From NCBI GenBank assembly GCA_964585785.1, contig CAZPFL010000001.1:62001-126000 (forward strand): 64,000 nt of DNA, given 5' to 3'. Position 1 is the stretch's first letter; each line of letters opens with the position of its first letter. The translations under genes were made by a program, and so were the position numbers. The notes beneath the pieces were generated by a model that saw nothing but the letters and a program-made list of their open reading frames with translations, was not told the DNA's origin and made no database searches. This document shows positions 8,519 through 18,925 of this stretch, piece by piece. The stretch is from WHUA01 sp964585785 (lineage in GTDB: Bacteria > Pseudomonadota > Alphaproteobacteria > UBA8366).

Positions 8519-8704
8519 ATGGCAGGTCTCCTGGCTCGCGAGTCTTCGCCGGTCGTCCGGCCTTCCCGGGTTATCCCAGTGGCCGCGAAATGGACGACGG
8601 CTCGTCGCCTACAGTTGCGGGAGCAGCTACGGTTTTGACCTTCTGCGGAACGCCGCGTCGGGCCGCACCGTATTCCCTTTTCACCCCGTAAGGGGAACCA
8701 TCAA
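8519..8704 (-). promoter_or_regulatory. Cobalamin (adenosylcobalamin) riboswitch
   Basis: Read on the minus strand, this segment contains the conserved parts of the cobalamin element in order: GGTTCCCC, GGGTGAAAAGGGAATACGGTG, GCTGCTCCCGCAACTGT, GCCACTGGG, CCGGGAAGGC and the B12 box AGCCAGGAGACCTGCC (near 8521-8536). It lies in the leader of btuB and would shut off the whole btuB-btuF-btuC-btuD-tonB operon when adenosylcobalamin is plentiful. The expression platform should lie in the 220 nt between it and the btuB start, but I could not define it by eye. Confidence 0.97.
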
Positions 8705-8758
8705 CGGCGGAAGCTTAGCGCTTTTCGGTGGGGACGCTCAACGGCGAAGATGCCGGAG

Positions 8759-8790
8759 CGCAGGGAAGCGGGAATTTCCGCTTCCCTGCG
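8759..8790 (-). terminator. Strong hairpin after the cysI operon
   Basis: A perfect 13-bp inverted repeat (8759-8771 with 8778-8790, 6-nt loop) lies 17 nt past the stop of the DUF934 gene and just before the start of the riboswitch transcript on the same strand. The position suits a terminator insulating the two operons. It is not followed by a clear T run, so it could instead act as a 3'-end stabilising hairpin. Confidence 0.55.
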
Positions 8791-8806
8791 CGGTGCATGC
8801 GGCAGA

Positions 8807-9347
8807 TCAATAGGCCCAGGACGAGCAGACCGCGTCGCGTGCGGGCGCGGCGGATAGGCTCTCCGCCGCCGGATGCTGGCGGCGGAGCGCGGCGATCGGG
8901 CGCCGCCGGTCGGTCGATGGCTGATAGACGAGCGAGATTTCGGAAAGCGCGCGCGACCAGTCGGCCGCCTGCTTCTCGTCGGCCACCGCATAGGCGTCGA
9001 AGCCGCAGCGATGCATGAACTGGAACTGATCGCGCAACACATTACCCACGGCGCGCAGCTCTTTCGTGAAGCCGTAACGCTCGCGCAGCAGTCGGGCATA
9101 AGAATAGGCGCGGCCGTCGCGGAAGGTCGGGAACGCGAGCGCGACGAGGTCGAGACGGTCGAGATCGTCGGCGATGAGCTGCGGCGGCTGGTCGGCGGCG
9201 AGCCGCACGCCGAGCTTGCCGTTGCGCTTCATCAAGGTCTCTCGCTGCTCCTTCCAGGTCTCATAGGGCACGAGCAGGAAATCCGCGTCCGGCACCGGCG
9301 CATCCGGCGCGGCTTCCGTCCAGGGGTCTTTGACGATCTGTCCGTTC

Positions 9348-9361
<14 letters not shown>
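8807..9361 (-). CDS. DUF934 protein of the sulfite-reduction cluster
   Basis: The 184-residue protein contains the DUF934 core: a hydrophobic LDLVALAFPTFRDGRAYSYA block around residue 70-90, then LRAVGNVLRDQF and MHRCGFDAYAV. This family is found almost only next to sulfite/nitrite reductase genes and is thought to be an accessory oxidoreductase factor; its biochemical role is not established. The ATG at 9361 is chosen (MPLIKNGQIV is the usual family start); it overlaps the end of cysI by 14 nt. In relatives a cysH gene usually sits between cysI and this gene, but it is absent here. Confidence 0.88.
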
Positions 9362-11003
<1,642 letters not shown>

Positions 11004-11008
11004 GGCGG

Positions 11009-11308
11009 TTACTCCGCGGCAGCCTGGTAGCCGAGGTCGGGGCGCACGCTGGGGCCGGCGGCGCGAATCGTCTCGCGCCGGCCAAGCGGCTGAATCCGTC
11101 CCTTCTCGATGCTGACGGCGAACAGGTAGGGATCGACGATGAGGCGGCGCTCAACGGCGCGCCGGGCGAGCTCCAGCAGCGTCTTGGCGAACTCGTCGGA
11201 GTCCGCGACGATTGCTTCCTGGATGCGCGGGCTCCATTGATCGTCCTCGCGCAGGTAGACGACCTGGCCGTCGACCAGGCGATTGGCGGTGATTGCCTGC
11301 AGGGTCAT
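11009..11308 (-). CDS. DUF2849 protein
   Basis: The 99-residue protein matches the DUF2849 pattern: TANRLVDGQVVYLREDDQW at the start, then a helix-rich middle and a VDPYLFAVSIEKGRIQPLGRR end. The family is encoded beside cysG/cobA and cysI in many alphaproteobacteria and is of unknown function. The gene lies 5 nt upstream of the cysI start and 14 nt after the cobA stop, so it belongs to the same operon. A small structural or electron-transfer accessory role is only a guess. Confidence 0.85.
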   Translation of the reverse strand: MTLQAITANRLVDGQVVYLREDDQWSPRIQEAIVADSDEFAKTLLELARRAVERRLIVDPYLFAVSIEKGRIQPLGRRETIRAAGPSVRPDLGYQAAAE

Positions 11309-11322
11309 GACAGATTTCCTCG

Positions 11323-12150
11323 TTACTCGGCGGCGGCCAGCGACCAGGCCGGCGCTATGTTGGCGGCCGCGGCGCGCACCACGTCGCCGATGATGATCAG
11401 GGCGGGGCCGGTGATGCCGTTGGATTCGATCAGGCTCTCGAGCGTGATCAGCGTGCCGATGACGGTCTTCTGCGTCGGCAGCGTGCCGTTCTCGACCACC
11501 GCGACCGGCGTCGTCGCTGCCATGCCGTTGCCGATGAGGCGGCGCGCGACCGTGCCGGCGGTCGACACGCCCATATAGACGACCAACGTCTGGCGGCCGG
11601 TCGCGAGGCCGGCCCAGTCGAGGTCGGGCTCACCATCCTTCGCGTGTCCGCTGACGAAGGTGACAGCGGTGGCGTGGTCGCGATGGGTTAGCGGGATGCC
11701 GGCGAAGGCGGCGCAGCCCGTCGCTGCGGTGATGCCGGGAACGATCTCGACGGGGATGCCGCGGGCCAGCAGATAGTCCATCTCCTCGCCGCCGCGGCCG
11801 AACACGAAGGGATCGCCGCCCTTCAGTCGGACCACGCGGCGGCCCGCCGCGGCATGGGCGGCCATCAGCGCGTTGATTTCGCCTTGCGGCCGGCTGTGAT
11901 TGGCTTTCGCCTTGCCGACATAGACCAGCTCGGCGCCGGGCCGCGCGAAATCGAGAATCTCAGGGCCGATCAGCCGGTCGTGGAAGACGACATCGGCCTG
12001 ACGCAGCAGCTTGAGGGCACGAAGCGTCAGCAGGTCGGCGTCGCCGGGACCAGCGCCGACGATATGGACGATGCCCTGGCCGGGGCTGGCCGGCCGGTTG
12101 CTTGATAAGTTGCTCAACGCACCTGTCTCCTCGTGCCGCAAGCCGACCAT
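11323..12150 (-). CDS. cobA: Uroporphyrinogen-III C-methyltransferase
   Basis: The 275-residue SAM-dependent tetrapyrrole methylase has the family signatures GAGPGDADLLTLRALKLL, LKGGDPFVFGRGGEE, PGITAATGCAAFAGIPLTHR and VVYMGV. It makes precorrin-2, the branch point to siroheme and cobalamin. It lacks the CysG dehydrogenase/chelatase domain. As the first gene before DUF2849 and cysI it most likely supplies siroheme to the reductase. The ATG at 12150 is chosen; the open frame upstream of it is low-complexity and Arg/Ser-rich. Upstream is an A+T-rich 250-nt region likely to hold the promoter. Confidence 0.92.
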   Translation of the reverse strand: MVGLRHEETGALSNLSSNRPASPGQGIVHIVGAGPGDADLLTLRALKLLRQADVVFHDRLIGPEILDFARPGAELVYVGKAKANHSRPQGEINALMAAHAAAGRRVVRLKGGDPFVFGRGGEEMDYLLARGIPVEIVPGITAATGCAAFAGIPLTHRDHATAVTFVSGHAKDGEPDLDWAGLATGRQTLVVYMGVSTAGTVARRLIGNGMAATTPVAVVENGTLPTQKTVIGTLITLESLIESNGITGPALIIIGDVVRAAAANIAPAWSLAAAE

Positions 12151-12402
12151 CCGGGACCGGCTGAAAAAAAAGCTCCGCCGCGGCCGAATGCCGGGCAGAG
12201 CCCCATTCGCTTTAGCCGCATTTCTAAAGCGCCCGCAATCTGAAGCGTTCAAATCGGCGCTAGAGCTTAATTAACATTTGTTTCTGGGGTGGTCAATAAA
12301 AACACATTTTAATCACGGATTATTTATATTTCACACTATTTTACAGCTAAATCGTAAAACAATTACCGAATATGTTTAAGATGCAATGGGTTAATCTCTA
12401 AT
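12151..12402. promoter_or_regulatory. A+T-rich region upstream of cobA
   Basis: About 120 nt (12270-12395) are unusually A+T-rich for this genome and contain no gene. The region lies between the histidine kinase stop and the cobA start on the same strand, so it probably holds the promoter of the cobA-DUF2849-cysI-DUF934 operon. No specific operator could be recognised. Confidence 0.4.
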
Positions 12403-13818
12403 TTAGGCGGCCGGCAAACTGAGCGGAAGCGCGGGAAAGCACATGCGGACCCGGAGGCCGGGCTCGTTATCTTCCAGGATAAGCGCCGCGTCGTGCAGCC
12501 GGGCCGTCGCCGCGACGACACTCAGGCCAAGCCCGCTGCCGCGCGTGCTGCGGCTCTGGTCGAGGCGGGCGAAGCGCTCGAGCACGCGGCCGCGGAACTC
12601 GACCGGAATGCCGGGCCCGGTATCGCTCACCTGGATCTCCGGCCGACCGTCCCCGTCGATGCGCGCCGACAGCCGGATCGTTCCGCCGGCCGGCGTATGT
12701 TTCAGGGCATTGTCCAGCAGGTTGGCGATCGCTTGGGACAGCAGGTTGCGGTCGCCCATCGTCGCCGGCGCGCCTTCGACTTCGACTTCGAGGCGCTGAC
12801 CCAGCTCTTCGGCGGCGGCCTGGTAGAGATCCGCCGCATCGCGCACCAGGGCGGCGAGATCGAGATGCTCGAACTTTTCGCGTAGTGCGCCCGATTCGGC
12901 GAGCGCGATCGAAAGCAGCGCGTTGAAGGTCTCGAGGATGGTGTCCGCCTCCTCGATCGTCTTCTCCAGCGCGGCGCGGTATTTCACGGGGTCCGGCTTG
13001 TCCATCAGGGTGAGCTCGAGCCGGCTGCGGAGCCGCGAGATCGGGCTCCGCAGATCGTGCGCGATGTCGTCCGCTACGCCACGCATGCCGTCCATCAGCC
13101 GGCCGATCTGGTCGAGCATCTCGTTCAGGTTCTGTGCCAGCTGATCGTACTCGTCGCCGCTGCCCGTGACCGGCATACGCTGCTTGAGGTCGCCGTGCAG
13201 GATGGCGTGGCTGCTCTGGTTGATCGCGTCGAGCCGGCGAAGGAAATTGCGGCTCAGCAGCAGCCCGCCGCCGAGGCCGAGCGCAATGGTGATCACGAGC
13301 GCCCAGAACAGGGCTTCGGTAATTGTCTCGCGGAACTCGGCGCGCTCGGTCAGGTCGCGGCCGACGAGGAGGTGGAAACCTCCCGGCAGGCGGAAGGTGC
13401 GGGCGCGGGCGATCTGCGGCACGCCCCCGGGCGATTTCGTATGCTGAATACGGAAGTCGACCCAGCGCGGATCGCCCTGCGCTTCCTGCGGCCAACGGGT
13501 CAGGTTGCCCGCGAGCGGGGTCAGCAGCGGGTCCACCAGCAGGTAGAGGCCGCGCCGCCGCGTCTCGTCCTTGCTGCGCGCACGGATGATCTCGACCAGC
13601 CCCAGCAGCCCGCGCTCGGCATATTGCTCCTCGAGCCCGGCGATCTCCGCCTGGATCGTGGCGTCGCTCTGGGAATCGATGACGCTGACGGTGCTCCAGT
13701 ACACAAAGGCGAGCACGCCGCAGACCGAGACGCCGAACACTACCATGTAGAGAACGGCATAGCGGAAGGTCGAGGTACGGAGAAGCCTAGTCTGGGGCAC
13801 GAAGGCAGTACCCCGCAC
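12403..13818 (-). CDS. Two-component sensor histidine kinase
   Basis: The 471-residue protein has two membrane segments (about residues 20-42 and 168-188) flanking a periplasmic sensor loop. A HAMP linker follows, then the H-box DDIAHDLRSPISRL with phospho-acceptor His254, and the ATPase domain with N-box NLLDNALKHTP, G1 DTGPGIP and G2 GSGLGLSV. It is of the OmpR-partner class. It overlaps the response-regulator gene by 32 nt on the same strand, so the two form a cognate pair. The signal is unknown; the periplasmic loop has no recognised ligand-binding fold by eye. Confidence 0.93.
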   Translation of the reverse strand: MRGTAFVPQTRLLRTSTFRYAVLYMVVFGVSVCGVLAFVYWSTVSVIDSQSDATIQAEIAGLEEQYAERGLLGLVEIIRARSKDETRRRGLYLLVDPLLTPLAGNLTRWPQEAQGDPRWVDFRIQHTKSPGGVPQIARARTFRLPGGFHLLVGRDLTERAEFRETITEALFWALVITIALGLGGGLLLSRNFLRRLDAINQSSHAILHGDLKQRMPVTGSGDEYDQLAQNLNEMLDQIGRLMDGMRGVADDIAHDLRSPISRLRSRLELTLMDKPDPVKYRAALEKTIEEADTILETFNALLSIALAESGALREKFEHLDLAALVRDAADLYQAAAEELGQRLEVEVEGAPATMGDRNLLSQAIANLLDNALKHTPAGGTIRLSARIDGDGRPEIQVSDTGPGIPVEFRGRVLERFARLDQSRSTRGSGLGLSVVAATARLHDAALILEDNEPGLRVRMCFPALPLSLPAA

Positions 13819-14464
13819 CCCGGACGGTCTGCAGCATCGGCCGGTCGAAACCTTTGTCCAGCTTTTGCCGCAGTCGGCTGATCTGCACGTCGATCACGCC
13901 GGTCTTGGGATCGAAATGATAGTTCCACACCTGCTCGAGCAGCATGGTCCGGGTGACGACCTGGCCGGAATGGCGCATCAGGAATTCCAGGATCTGGAAT
14001 TCGCGGGGCAGGAGGTCGATCGGCTGTCCGGCCCGCGCGACGGTGCGGGACAGGAGGTCCATCTCGAGGTCGCCGACCCTGATCCGGGTCTCGGTCGGCG
14101 CCGTCTGGCCCCGCCGCAGCAGCGATTCCAGGCGCGCGTGCAGCTCGGAAAACGCATAGGGCTTGGTGAGATAGTCGTCTCCACCGGCGCGCAGGCCCTT
14201 GACCCGGTCGTCGACGCGGTCCATGGCGCTCAGGATCAAGACCGGCGTGGCGTTGCCCTCCTTGCGCAGCAGCTCGACGATATGGAGGCCGTCCATGCCC
14301 GGCAGCATGCGGTCGACGATCATCGCGCTGTAGGGCTCGGTCGTTGCCAGGTGGAGCCCGTCGGGTCCGTTGGCTGCATGGTCGACCACGAAGCCGCACT
14401 CCTTCAGCCCCTTGGCCAGGAAAGCCGCCGCCTCGGCATCGTCTTCGATGAGCAGAATCCTCAT
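13787..14464 (-). CDS. OmpR-family response regulator
   Basis: The 225-residue protein has a receiver domain with the acidic pair (EDD at residues 7-9), phospho-acceptor Asp51 (IVDRMLPG), a conserved Ser at about 79 and Lys101 (LTKPYA). Its C-terminal winged helix contains LLPREFQILEFLMRHSGQVVTR and DVQISRLRQKLD. It is the partner of the adjacent kinase. It is transcribed divergently from the first of the luciferase-like oxidoreductase genes, 254 nt away, so it might regulate them; that link is positional only. Confidence 0.93.
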   Translation of the reverse strand: MRILLIEDDAEAAAFLAKGLKECGFVVDHAANGPDGLHLATTEPYSAMIVDRMLPGMDGLHIVELLRKEGNATPVLILSAMDRVDDRVKGLRAGGDDYLTKPYAFSELHARLESLLRRGQTAPTETRIRVGDLEMDLLSRTVARAGQPIDLLPREFQILEFLMRHSGQVVTRTMLLEQVWNYHFDPKTGVIDVQISRLRQKLDKGFDRPMLQTVRGAGYCLRAPD

Positions 14465-14718
14465 AGTTCGGGGTCACATCCTTCCCGCCGGCCGCGCTCT
14501 CCCGATTCGCGCCGGCTTACGCGTAATAGATGCGCAGCCTGGTACGATTTCGCAAGAAGAAGCGGCATATGGGGCAAAAGGCATGTGTGACAGGGCGAAA
14601 TCATCCGGCTATTGTGCGGGCATCTCCGCTCGGCCGGATGCAGCGGCGGTCTAGGCCGCGCAGGCGCCGGGCAACCCCAACCGACGTTCCGGAACCATTA
14701 AGAAGCAAGGAGGAAGCG

Positions 14719-15741
14719 ATGGCTGACATGCAGTTCGGCCTGATGACGCGGGCCCAGTTCCCGGCGGAAGACGACATGCAGGTCCGGTTCCGCGAGCTGA
14801 TGGAGCAGGCGCGGCTCGCCGATAAGCTCGGCTATGCCAGCATTACCAATGGCATGCACTACAGCTCGGCCCCCTTCCAGGATTTCCAGCAGCTTCCTTT
14901 CCTGTCCCGCGTCATGGCCGAGGCGCCCAACCTGCGGCTCAACTTCGGCATTATCCTGCTCTCGCTGCACAAGCCGCTCGACATCGCCGAATCGCTCGCC
15001 ACCGTCGACGTGATGAGCGGCGGCCGGGTGATCTTCGGCGCGGCATTAGGCTACCGCGAGGTCGAGTTCCTCGCCTTCGGCACCACGGCGAAGGAGAAGG
15101 TCAAGCGCTTCGAGGAAAACCTGATCGCGATCAAGCGGCTGTGGACCGAGGACGTGGTCAACATGAAGGGCTCGCATTTCGAGCTGAAGGACGCCTCGGC
15201 GGCAACCAAGCCCATCCAGAAGCCGCATCCGCCAATCTGGATCGGCGCCAACGCGGATCCGGCGATCAAGCGGGCGGCGCGCATGGGCGATTGCTGGTAC
15301 GTCAATCCGCACAACCGCACCGATACGATCATCCGCCAGACCGAGGTCTACAAGCGCGCGCTGGACGAAGCGGGCAAGCCCTTCCCGAAGGAATTTCCGG
15401 GACGGCGCGAGGTTTTCGTCGCCAGCTCGCGGGAAGAGGCGGTCCGGCTTTGCAAGCCCTTCCTCGCGAAGAAGTACAAGGCCTATCACGAGTGGGGCCA
15501 GGACAAGGTCATGCCGGAAGGCGACAACGATCTCGGCCAGGATTTCGACGAGCTGGTGCGCGACCGCTTCTTTGTCGGCTCGCCCGACGAAGTCGCCCAG
15601 CAGATCCTCGACTTCAACAAGGCGACCGGCATCAACCATCTGATCATGAGCATGCAATGGCCCGGCATGCCGCAGAGCCTGGTGCTGGACACCATTACCA
15701 TGATGGCCGAGGAGGTTTTCCCGCGCGTCCGCAAGGGATAG
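14719..15741 (+). CDS. Luciferase-like flavin/F420-type oxidoreductase, copy 1
   Basis: The 340-residue protein is of the bacterial luciferase-like superfamily (TIM barrel). Family landmarks are the N-terminal strand MQFGLMTRAQFP, RLADKLGYASI, the segment LLSLHKPLDIAESLATVDVMSGGRV, GYREVEFLAFG and HPPIWIGANAD. Members use FMN or F420 to transfer hydride or oxygenate small substrates. A strong AAGGAGG site precedes the ATG at 14719; the frame extends upstream but without family similarity. It is the first of four tandem paralogues. The nearby F420 operon suggests F420 dependence, but the sequence alone does not settle FMN versus F420. Confidence 0.85.
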   Translation: MADMQFGLMTRAQFPAEDDMQVRFRELMEQARLADKLGYASITNGMHYSSAPFQDFQQLPFLSRVMAEAPNLRLNFGIILLSLHKPLDIAESLATVDVMSGGRVIFGAALGYREVEFLAFGTTAKEKVKRFEENLIAIKRLWTEDVVNMKGSHFELKDASAATKPIQKPHPPIWIGANADPAIKRAARMGDCWYVNPHNRTDTIIRQTEVYKRALDEAGKPFPKEFPGRREVFVASSREEAVRLCKPFLAKKYKAYHEWGQDKVMPEGDNDLGQDFDELVRDRFFVGSPDEVAQQILDFNKATGINHLIMSMQWPGMPQSLVLDTITMMAEEVFPRVRKG

Positions 15742-15777
15742 CCTGACCGGCTAAAGAATGAAGAGGTACCCGACCGA

Positions 15778-16803
15778 ATGAAGAAAATGCAGTTTGGCGT
15801 GATGCTGCGCGGCGTGTTTCCGCAGGGCGACGACATGCGGATCCGCTTCGAGGAGCTCATGGAGCAGGCCCGGCTGATGGAGAAGCTGGGCTACGACTCG
15901 CTGACCAAAGGCTCGCACTTCTCCACCTATCCGATGCAGGAGATGGTGCAGATCCCGTTCCTCAGCCGGGTCATGGCCGAATGCCCGAGCCTTCGGCTCA
16001 ACGCCGGCATCGTCCTGCTCGCGCTGCACAAGCCGCTCGAGGTCGCGGAGAACTTCGCGACGATGGATTTGATGTCGAACGGCAAAATGATCTTCGGCTG
16101 CGCGCTCGGCTACCGCGACGTCGAGTTCAAGGGCTTCGGAATCGAGCGCAAGGGCGCGGTCCGCCGGTTCGAGGAGAATCTGGAGGCGATCAAGCGGCTG
16201 TGGACCGGCGGCCCGGTGACCATGAAAGGCTCGCATTTCGAGCTGGACGAAGCGCGCATCAGCGTCCCGCTGGTGCAGCAGCCGCATCCGCCGATCTGGA
16301 TGGGCGCCAATGCCGATAAGGCGGTCGAGCGCGCGGCTCGGCTCGGCGACTGCTGGTATCTCAACCCGCATCAGCGGCTCGACACCTTCCAGCGCCAGAT
16401 CGAGATCTACAAGCGGACGCTCGACGCCTGCGGCAAACCCTTTCCCAAGGAGCTGCCGATGCGGCGCGAGGTGTTCTGCGCGCCGACGCACGAGGAGGCG
16501 GTGCGCATCGCCGGTCCCTTCCTCAAGAGCATGTACGAGGCCTACGAGGAATGGGGCCAGGACAAGGTCATGGCCGAAGGCGACAACGACATCAGCATGC
16601 GCTACGAGGAGCTTGCCAAGGACCGTTTCATCGTCGGCTCGCCCGACGAGGTGGCCGAGGAGATGCTGCGCTATCATAAGCTGCTCGGCGTGAACCACAT
16701 CATCATGAGCGTGCAGGGCACCGGGCTGCCGCAGAGCCAGGTGCTGGAGACCTTCGAGCTGATGGCAAAGGAGGTCTTCCCGAAAGTGCAACAGGGCATG
16801 TGA
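15778..16803 (+). CDS. Luciferase-like flavin/F420-type oxidoreductase, copy 2
   Basis: The 341-residue paralogue of the preceding gene follows it after 36 nt. It shares the blocks EELMEQARLMEKLGYDSL, LALHKPLEVAENFATMDLMS, GYRDVEFKGFG, MKGSHFEL and PPIWMGANAD. It is the most divergent of the four: it has GGPVTMKG where the others have a TED motif, and EEWGQDKV where they have HEWGQD. These differences suggest a changed substrate pocket rather than redundancy. The next gene starts only 17 nt after its stop, so the set is one transcription unit. Confidence 0.85.
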   Translation: MKKMQFGVMLRGVFPQGDDMRIRFEELMEQARLMEKLGYDSLTKGSHFSTYPMQEMVQIPFLSRVMAECPSLRLNAGIVLLALHKPLEVAENFATMDLMSNGKMIFGCALGYRDVEFKGFGIERKGAVRRFEENLEAIKRLWTGGPVTMKGSHFELDEARISVPLVQQPHPPIWMGANADKAVERAARLGDCWYLNPHQRLDTFQRQIEIYKRTLDACGKPFPKELPMRREVFCAPTHEEAVRIAGPFLKSMYEAYEEWGQDKVMAEGDNDISMRYEELAKDRFIVGSPDEVAEEMLRYHKLLGVNHIIMSVQGTGLPQSQVLETFELMAKEVFPKVQQGM

Positions 16804-16820
16804 CGGAAGGAACGGGACAG

Positions 16821-17852
16821 ATGAGCGGCAAGAAGATGCGCTACGGGATCGGCATGCGGACGCAATACCCGCAAGGCGACGACATGGTGCAGCGGACCGA
16901 GGACCAGATGGCGCAGGCCCGGCTCGCGGACAAACTGGGCTTCGACAGCCTGATGAAAAGCCAGCATCTCGCCGGGTATCCCTTGCAGGAATTCCAACAG
17001 GTGCCGTTCCTGGCGCGCGCCATGTCGGAAGCGCCGAACCTGCGGCTCATCACCGGTATCGTTCTTCTGTCGTTGCACAAGCCGCTCGACCTCGCCGAGC
17101 AGCTTGCCACCATCGACGTGATGTCCGGCGGGCGGCTCATCTTCGGTGCCGGCCTCGGCTATCGCGAAGTGGAGTTCAAGGCTTTCGGCACGACCGCGAA
17201 AGACCGCGTGCCCCGCTTTGTCGAGAATCTCGAGGCGATCAAGCGGCTGTGGACCGAGGACGAGGTGACCATGAAGGGCTCGCATTTCGAGCTCGACCAT
17301 GTCCGCGTCTCGCTCAAGCCGGCGCAGAAGCCGACGCCGCCGATCTGGATCGGCGCCAACGCCGACGGCGCGATCAAGCGCGCCGCGAAGCTCGGCGACG
17401 CCTGGTTCATCAATCCGCACCAGAAGATGGAGACGATCGCCCGCCAGCTCGACATCTACCGCCGCGCGCTCGACGATCTCGGCAAGCCGTTTCCGAAAGA
17501 GCTGCCGCTGGCGCGCGAGATCTTCATCGCGTCCAGCAAGGACGCGGCGATGCAGCGCTGCGGGCGCTATCTCGCCGAGAAGTACAAGATCTATCACGAG
17601 TGGGGCCAGGACACCGCGATGCCCGAGGGCGACAACGATTTGTCGCTGGCATTGGAGGAATTGCAGGAGGACCGATTCCTGCTCGGCCCTGCGGACCAGA
17701 TCGCCGAAAGCCTGATCCAGTACAACAAGCAGCTCGGCGTCAACCACATGGTGCTGCAATTCCATTGGGTCGGTATGCCGCAGGACCTCGTGCTGGAGCA
17801 GATGCAGATGTTCGCCGAAGAGGTCATGCCGAAGGTGGCGCAGGGCCTCTGA
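16821..17852 (+). CDS. Luciferase-like flavin/F420-type oxidoreductase, copy 3
   Basis: The 343-residue paralogue carries RLADKLGFDSLMKSQHLAG, LLSLHKPLDLAEQLATIDVMS, GYREVEFKAFGTTAKDRV and PPIWIGANADGAIKRAAKLG. It reads as closest to copy 4. The ATG at 16821 (GGAAGG upstream) is preferred to an in-frame GTG at 16800 that would overlap copy 2. The subunit is probably soluble and cytoplasmic. Substrate and cofactor are not determinable from the sequence. Confidence 0.85.
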   Translation: MSGKKMRYGIGMRTQYPQGDDMVQRTEDQMAQARLADKLGFDSLMKSQHLAGYPLQEFQQVPFLARAMSEAPNLRLITGIVLLSLHKPLDLAEQLATIDVMSGGRLIFGAGLGYREVEFKAFGTTAKDRVPRFVENLEAIKRLWTEDEVTMKGSHFELDHVRVSLKPAQKPTPPIWIGANADGAIKRAAKLGDAWFINPHQKMETIARQLDIYRRALDDLGKPFPKELPLAREIFIASSKDAAMQRCGRYLAEKYKIYHEWGQDTAMPEGDNDLSLALEELQEDRFLLGPADQIAESLIQYNKQLGVNHMVLQFHWVGMPQDLVLEQMQMFAEEVMPKVAQGL

Positions 17853-17889
17853 CCGGCGCGCGAGAAAAATGGAACGGGAGTAACGCTCG

Positions 17890-18906
17890 ATGAAGTACGG
17901 ATTTTTCATTCGCGGGCAGTATCGCCAAGGCGACGACATGGTGGCCCGGTTCAAGGAGCTGATGGAACAGGCGCGGCTCGCCGACAAGCTGGGTTTCTCG
18001 GACCTGCTCACCGGCATGCATTACGCGAGCTATCCGCTGAGCCAGTTCCAACTCATCCCCTTCCTGTCGCGCGTGATGGTCGAGGCGCCGAATATGCGCA
18101 TCGTGACCGGCATCATCCTGCTGTCGCTGCACAAGCCGCTCGATATCGCCGAGCAGCTCGCGACGATCGACGTGATGTCGGAAGGCCGCCTGGTGTTCGG
18201 CTCGGGGCTCGGCTACCGCGATGTTGAGTTCAAGGGCTTCGGCACGAACCAGAAAGAGCGCGTGCCGCGGCTAATCGAGAATCTCGAGGCGATCAAGAGG
18301 CTGTGGACCGAAGACCACGTCAACATGAAGGGCTCGCATTTCGAGCTTGCGGATTGCACGCTTGCGCTCAAGCCGTTGCAGAAGCCGACGCCGCCGATCT
18401 GGCTCGGCGCGAACGCCGATGGCGCGGTGCGGCGTGCGGCGAAGCTGGCCGACACCTGGTTCATCAACCCGCACCAGCGCATGGACACGATCGAGCGCCA
18501 GCTCAGCATCTACAAGCAGGCGCTGGCCGAGTTCGATAAGCCCTTCCCGAAGGAGTTGCCGCTGATGCGCGAGATCTTCGTCGCCAAATCGCGCGACGAA
18601 GCGGTGCGTCTCGCCCGGCCCTATCTCGAGGAGAAGTACAAGGTCTATCACGAGTGGGGCCAGGACAAGGCGATGCCCAAGGGCGACGATGACCTGTCGC
18701 TCGACTTCGACGAGCTGACGCGTGACCGCTTCCTGTTCGGCTCGCCCGACGAGGTCGCCGAGCAGATTATCGGCTACAACAAACGGCTCGGCATCACCCA
18801 TCTGATGCTCGGCCTACATTGGGTCGGCATGCCGCAGAGCCAGGTCACCGACAGCATGCATCTGTTCGCCGAGGAGGTCATGCCCAAGGTGAAGCAGGCG
18901 CTCTGA
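17890..18906 (+). CDS. Luciferase-like flavin/F420-type oxidoreductase, copy 4
   Basis: The 338-residue last member of the tandem set has the same landmarks as the others: RLADKLGFSDLLTGMHYA, LLSLHKPLDIAEQLATIDVMS, GYRDVEFKGFGTNQKERV and TPPIWLGANADGAVRRAAKLA. A GGGAG motif lies upstream of its ATG. Its 3' end is only 19 nt from the 3' end of the convergent LpxR-like gene, which closes the F420 operon, and there is no obvious terminator between them. The two operons may therefore produce overlapping transcripts. Confidence 0.85.
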   Translation: MKYGFFIRGQYRQGDDMVARFKELMEQARLADKLGFSDLLTGMHYASYPLSQFQLIPFLSRVMVEAPNMRIVTGIILLSLHKPLDIAEQLATIDVMSEGRLVFGSGLGYRDVEFKGFGTNQKERVPRLIENLEAIKRLWTEDHVNMKGSHFELADCTLALKPLQKPTPPIWLGANADGAVRRAAKLADTWFINPHQRMDTIERQLSIYKQALAEFDKPFPKELPLMREIFVAKSRDEAVRLARPYLEEKYKVYHEWGQDKAMPKGDDDLSLDFDELTRDRFLFGSPDEVAEQIIGYNKRLGITHLMLGLHWVGMPQSQVTDSMHLFAEEVMPKVKQAL

Positions 18907-18925
18907 CCGCGGCGGATCTGCCGCA

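Noticed and set aside
16674..18017. Open frame of 447 codons on the minus strand across oxidoreductase copies 3 and 4
   Set aside because: Shadow of the tandem paralogues; related shadow frames appear opposite all four copies, as expected from their similarity.
14719..18906. Tandem repeats here as a CRISPR-like or satellite array
   Set aside because: The repetition is at the level of whole 1-kb genes with coding conservation, not short direct repeats with spacers.
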